DNA of 7,563 bases, from contig DBNZ01000189.1 in assembly GCA_002299495.1 (NCBI GenBank), forward strand, positions 2,217-9,779, in the 5' to 3' direction. Below are positions 5,292 through 7,563 of this stretch, piece after piece. The notes below the pieces were generated by a model. It was not told the DNA's origin. It was given only the letters and a program-made list of their open reading frames with translations, and made no database searches. Origin of the DNA: Methylococcaceae bacterium UBA659. Lineage in GTDB: Bacteria; Pseudomonadota; Gammaproteobacteria; Methylococcales; Methylomonadaceae. Every line of letters starts with the position of its first letter. Positions within the stretch are counted from its first letter, which is position 1. Position numbers and translations under genes: made by a program.

Positions 5292-7199
5292 TTATTTTCT
5301 GTCAGCAATCTCTTGTCCCAAACGGGCGATCAATTCATAGATGGCCAGACTACCTAAGTCTTCACCTTTTTGTGTGCGTACAGTGACCGTTTCTTGTTCT
5401 AACTCTTTATCACCAATAATCAGCAAGTACGGTACGCGCTGCATCGAGTGCTCGCGGATTTTAAACCCGATTTTTTCATTTCTCAAATCAATTTTTGCCC
5501 GAATGCCTTTCCGTTCAAGCTGTTGCAACAAGTTTAGGGCGTACCCGTGATGACGGTCGGCGATGGTGAGTAGCACCGTTTGCACGGGGGACAGCCATAC
5601 CGGAAAAGTGCCGGCGTGTTGTTCAATCAAAATGCCGATGAACCGTTCCAATGAACCTAAAATGGCTCGGTGCAGCATCACCGGCGTTTGTTTGGAGCCA
5701 TCCTCGGCGATATAGTGGGCGTCCAAGCGGTTAGGCATGGAAAAATCCACTTGTATGGTGCCGCATTGCCAAACCCGGCCGATGCAATCCTTTAACGAAA
5801 ATTCGATTTTCGGGCCATAAAATGCGCCTTCGCCGGGTTGTAAGTCCCAATCGAGGTTTTTGTTGTTCAAGGCCAATTCCAAGGACGCTTCGGCCTTGTC
5901 CCAAACGGCGTCGTCTCCGACGCGGTTTTCAGGGCGGGTGGATAACTTAATGATGACTTCTTCAAAGCCAAAATCTTTGTAGACATCAAACAACAAATCG
6001 ATAAAGATGGAAACTTCTTGTTGGATTTGTGCTTCCGTACAAAAAATGTGGGCGTCATCTTGTACGAAGTTCCTTACCCGCATCAAGCCATGCAACGTGC
6101 CGGACGGTTCGTTGCGATGACAGGAGCCAAATTCCGCCAAACGAACCGGCAAGTCGCGGTAGCTTTTTAGACCTTGGTTATAAACTTGCACATGGCAAGG
6201 GCAGTTCATCGGTTTGATCGCGTAATCGCGGTGTTCCGAATGGGTGGTGAACATGCCGGCGCTGAATTTATCCCAGTGGCCTGATTTCTCCCATAACGAA
6301 CGGTCGACGATTTGCGGGGTTCTGATTTCCCCGTAGCCGTTTAGCCGTAATTTTTCGCGGATGTACTGCTCCACCTGCTGATAGATAGCCCAGCCTTTTT
6401 CATGCCAGAACACCATGCCCGGCGCTTCTTCCTGGGTATGGAACAAATCCAGGGTTTTTGCCAGCTTGCGGTGGTCGCGCTTTTCGGCCTCCTCTAAGCG
6501 GTGCAAATACGCCTGCAAAGCTTTTTTATCGCCCCAAGCCGTGCCATAAATTCGTTGCAGCATTTCATTTTTTGAATCGCCACGCCAATAAGCCCCGGCA
6601 ATTTTCATCAACTTGAACGCCGACAACTTCCCCGTACTGGGCACATGCGGGCCGCGGCATAAATCGGTGAAACCACCTTGTTCGTACAGGGAAAGGTCTT
6701 CATTGGCCGGAATCGATTGGATGATCTCGGCCTTATACGCCTCTCCCTGGTCTTGGAAAAAACTGACCGCTTCATCCCTAGGCAATACTTTGCGCACGAT
6801 CGGAAAATTTTCCGTGGCCAACTGCTGCATTTTTGCTTCTATCGCCTCCAAGTCATCGGGCGTAAAAGATCGATGGTACGAAAAATCATAGTAAAAGCCG
6901 TGCTCGATCACCGGCCCGATAGTCACCTGGGCGTCCGGGAACAGTCGCTTTACGGCGTGCGCCAGCAAATGCGCCGTGGAATGGCGTATCACATCGACGC
7001 CTTCCTCATCTTTGGCCGTGAGGATTTGCAAGCTGGCGTCGTCTTCAACTAAGGAGCTGGCATCGACCAGTTTGCCATTCACTTTTCCTGCCAGTGTCGC
7101 TTTGGCCAAGCCCGCCCCGATCGAAGAGGCGATATCCATGACTGTCACGGCCTGGTCATACTGACGCCGCGAACCATCGGGAAGCGTAATTATGGGCAT
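5292..7199 (-). CDS. thrS: Threonine--tRNA ligase
   Basis: This cytoplasmic class II synthetase charges tRNA-Thr and removes serine attached by mistake. At 635 residues it is near the 642 of E. coli. The TGS domain is at 1-62 (MPIITLPDGS start). The editing domain at about 65-220 has all four expected residues: His73 and His77 (HSTAH), Cys181 and His185 (CRGPH). The catalytic core at about 245-535 has the zinc ligands Cys333 (NCPCH), His384 (DDAHIF) and His510. Motif 2 Arg362 lies in CHRNEPSG and motif 3 lies near RAILGSLERF. The anticodon-binding domain fills the C-terminus. The start at 7197-7199 is fixed by homology. The open frame continues upstream to 7322, but only by reading through the terminator and tRNA-Val. 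No clear Shine-Dalgarno precedes the ATG. The 62-base gap to the tRNA is too short for the long E. coli-type thrS operator. Confidence 0.97.
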   Translation of the reverse strand: MPIITLPDGSRRQYDQAVTVMDIASSIGAGLAKATLAGKVNGKLVDASSLVEDDASLQILTAKDEEGVDVIRHSTAHLLAHAVKRLFPDAQVTIGPVIEHGFYYDFSYHRSFTPDDLEAIEAKMQQLATENFPIVRKVLPRDEAVSFFQDQGEAYKAEIIQSIPANEDLSLYEQGGFTDLCRGPHVPSTGKLSAFKLMKIAGAYWRGDSKNEMLQRIYGTAWGDKKALQAYLHRLEEAEKRDHRKLAKTLDLFHTQEEAPGMVFWHEKGWAIYQQVEQYIREKLRLNGYGEIRTPQIVDRSLWEKSGHWDKFSAGMFTTHSEHRDYAIKPMNCPCHVQVYNQGLKSYRDLPVRLAEFGSCHRNEPSGTLHGLMRVRNFVQDDAHIFCTEAQIQQEVSIFIDLLFDVYKDFGFEEVIIKLSTRPENRVGDDAVWDKAEASLELALNNKNLDWDLQPGEGAFYGPKIEFSLKDCIGRVWQCGTIQVDFSMPNRLDAHYIAEDGSKQTPVMLHRAILGSLERFIGILIEQHAGTFPVWLSPVQTVLLTIADRHHGYALNLLQQLERKGIRAKIDLRNEKIGFKIREHSMQRVPYLLIIGDKELEQETVTVRTQKGEDLGSLAIYELIARLGQEIADRK

Positions 7200-7222
7200 C
7201 GGTTGTGTTTTGGTCGGAATAG

Positions 7223-7253
7223 AAACAAAAAAAGCACTGGCCAGCAGTGCTTT
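7223..7253 (-). terminator. Intrinsic terminator after tRNA-Val
   Basis: As minus-strand RNA, AAAGCACTG (7253-7245) pairs perfectly with CAGTGCTTT (7239-7231) around the loop CTGGC. Seven consecutive T residues run from 7233 to 7227, then G and TTT. This is a textbook rho-independent terminator, eight bases after the tRNA CCA end. It should end most tRNA transcripts. Because thrS begins only 23 bases further on, it may also limit or attenuate read-through into the thrS operon. Confidence 0.85.
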
Positions 7254-7261
7254 ATGGTGCC

Positions 7262-7337
7262 TGGTAGGCGCGATTGGACTCGAACCAACGACCCCCACCA
7301 TGTCAAGGTGGTGCTCTACCAACTGAGCTACGCGCCT
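7262..7337 (-). tRNA. tRNA-Val(GAC)
   Basis: This is a complete 76-base tRNA with an encoded CCA. The acceptor stem AGGCGCG (7337-7331) pairs with CGCGCCT (7272-7266), with discriminator A and then CCA. The D arm is GCTC...GAGC with the GG pair in its loop. The anticodon stem CCACC/GGTGG holds the loop TTGACAT, so the anticodon is GAC (7304-7302), reading GUC and GUU valine codons. The T arm is GTTGG/CCAAT with loop TTCGAGT. Every standard conserved base I checked is present (T8, A14, G18-G19, T54-T55-C56, A58). A tRNA-Val directly before thrS is, as I recall, also found in Pseudomonas. Confidence 0.97.
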
Positions 7338-7356
7338 GAAGCTTGTGTCACTTCAA

Positions 7357-7393
7357 GCGGGGCATTATAAACTACTGTTAAAACTTTAAGCAA
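7357..7393 (-). promoter_or_regulatory. Stable-RNA promoter of tRNA-Val
   Basis: A perfect -10 hexamer TATAAT lies at 7369-7364. The -35 is weaker, TTGCTT at 7393-7388, with an 18-base spacer. Directly after the -10 comes a GC block, GCCCCGC (7363-7357). This matches the GC-rich discriminator of rRNA and tRNA promoters under stringent (ppGpp) control. The start point would be near 7357, leaving a leader of about 20 bases before the mature tRNA. If thrS has no promoter of its own, this would also be the operon promoter. Confidence 0.75.
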
Positions 7394-7430
7394 TGACTAA
7401 TATCAACCAAGTGGTAGATTTAGGCGTGGT

Positions 7431-7462
7431 AGGCTGGGTTAGGCCGTAACCTAACGCAGCCT
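7431..7462. repeat. Imperfect palindrome, REP-like
   Basis: aggctg (7431-7436) pairs with cagcct (7457-7462) and gttagg (7438-7443) with cctaac (7450-7455). One G-G mismatch (7437/7456) separates the two blocks and the loop has six bases (ccgtaa). No T run follows on either strand, so it is not a typical terminator. The wording (gggttag ... gtaacc) resembles a dispersed palindrome I recall as common between genes in many bacteria, including methanotrophs and cyanobacteria. Only one copy lies in this window, so the repeat status is inferred. No gene is seen in 7338-7563; a 36-codon minus-strand frame from the right edge to about 7452 is unrecognised. Confidence 0.45.
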
Positions 7463-7563
7463 AGAAAATTTTGGCTTGCCAAACCGCGGGTAGCCTGACT
7501 TAGACAACCAAGCCCCTAAAAGCCCATGTTTATTTGTCGCCAACACGTCTATAAAAAACGGCT

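Noticed and set aside
7200..7322. Possible 41-residue N-terminal extension of ThrS starting at 7322
   Set aside because: It is produced by translating the tRNA-Val and its terminator (VVGSSPIAPT is typical of translated tRNA). ThrS homology begins at MPIITL.
7534..7555. Possible plus-strand promoter (TTGTCG and TATAAA)
   Set aside because: The spacer is only about 10 bases, far too short for a sigma-70 promoter.
7452..7561. 36-codon minus-strand open stretch entering from the right edge, as a possible gene end
   Set aside because: It is short, unrecognised and ends inside the palindrome. It may be a chance frame; sequence beyond the window would decide.

Overview
The window is a conserved translation-factor and ribosomal-protein gene block from a gammaproteobacterium. 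Every confident gene lies on the minus strand, so transcription runs from the right edge to the left. The order is tRNA-Val(GAC), thrS, infC, rpmI, rplT, pheS, pheT, ihfA, then the start of a merR-type gene. This is the thrS-infC-rpmI-rplT-pheST-ihfA arrangement known from Escherichia coli and Pseudomonas. The tRNA-Val before thrS and the merR-type gene overlapping the end of ihfA resemble pseudomonads and related lineages more than enterics. The near-identity of IhfA and L20 to their E. coli counterparts, the four-cysteine loop in PheS and the roughly even base composition all fit a gammaproteobacterium. A methanotroph-like (Methylococcales) origin is possible but is only an impression.

Layout by region. 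7338-7563 has no gene. It holds a good stable-RNA promoter for the tRNA and an imperfect palindrome resembling a dispersed REP-like repeat. 7262-7337 is tRNA-Val, followed by an intrinsic terminator at 7223-7253 that ends only 23 bases before the thrS start. 4026-7199 carries thrS, infC, rpmI and rplT. A 142-base infC-rpmI spacer contains back-to-back hairpins where an L20 translational operator might lie. The 99-base rplT-pheS spacer contains one long hairpin but no phenylalanine-rich leader peptide like E. coli pheM. 213-3926 carries pheS, pheT and ihfA, tightly packed. 1-232 holds only the first 36 or so codons of the merR-type regulator; the reading then leaves the family and stops, and the sequence left of about 124 is unidentified.

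How the genes work together. ThrS charges tRNA-Thr and PheST charges tRNA-Phe. IF3 controls start-codon selection and subunit separation during initiation. L35 and L20 are parts of the 50S subunit, with L20 also an early assembly protein and a known autoregulator in other bacteria. IhfA is one half of the DNA-bending protein IHF. The block is a growth-rate-linked translation operon with a nucleoid protein at its end.

I found no new defence, mobile or biosynthetic system. The points worth a second look are the broken merR-type gene and its foreign-looking junction, the AUC start codon of infC, the terminator between tRNA-Val and thrS, the non-E. coli pheST leader, the infC-rpmI hairpins and the REP-like palindrome.
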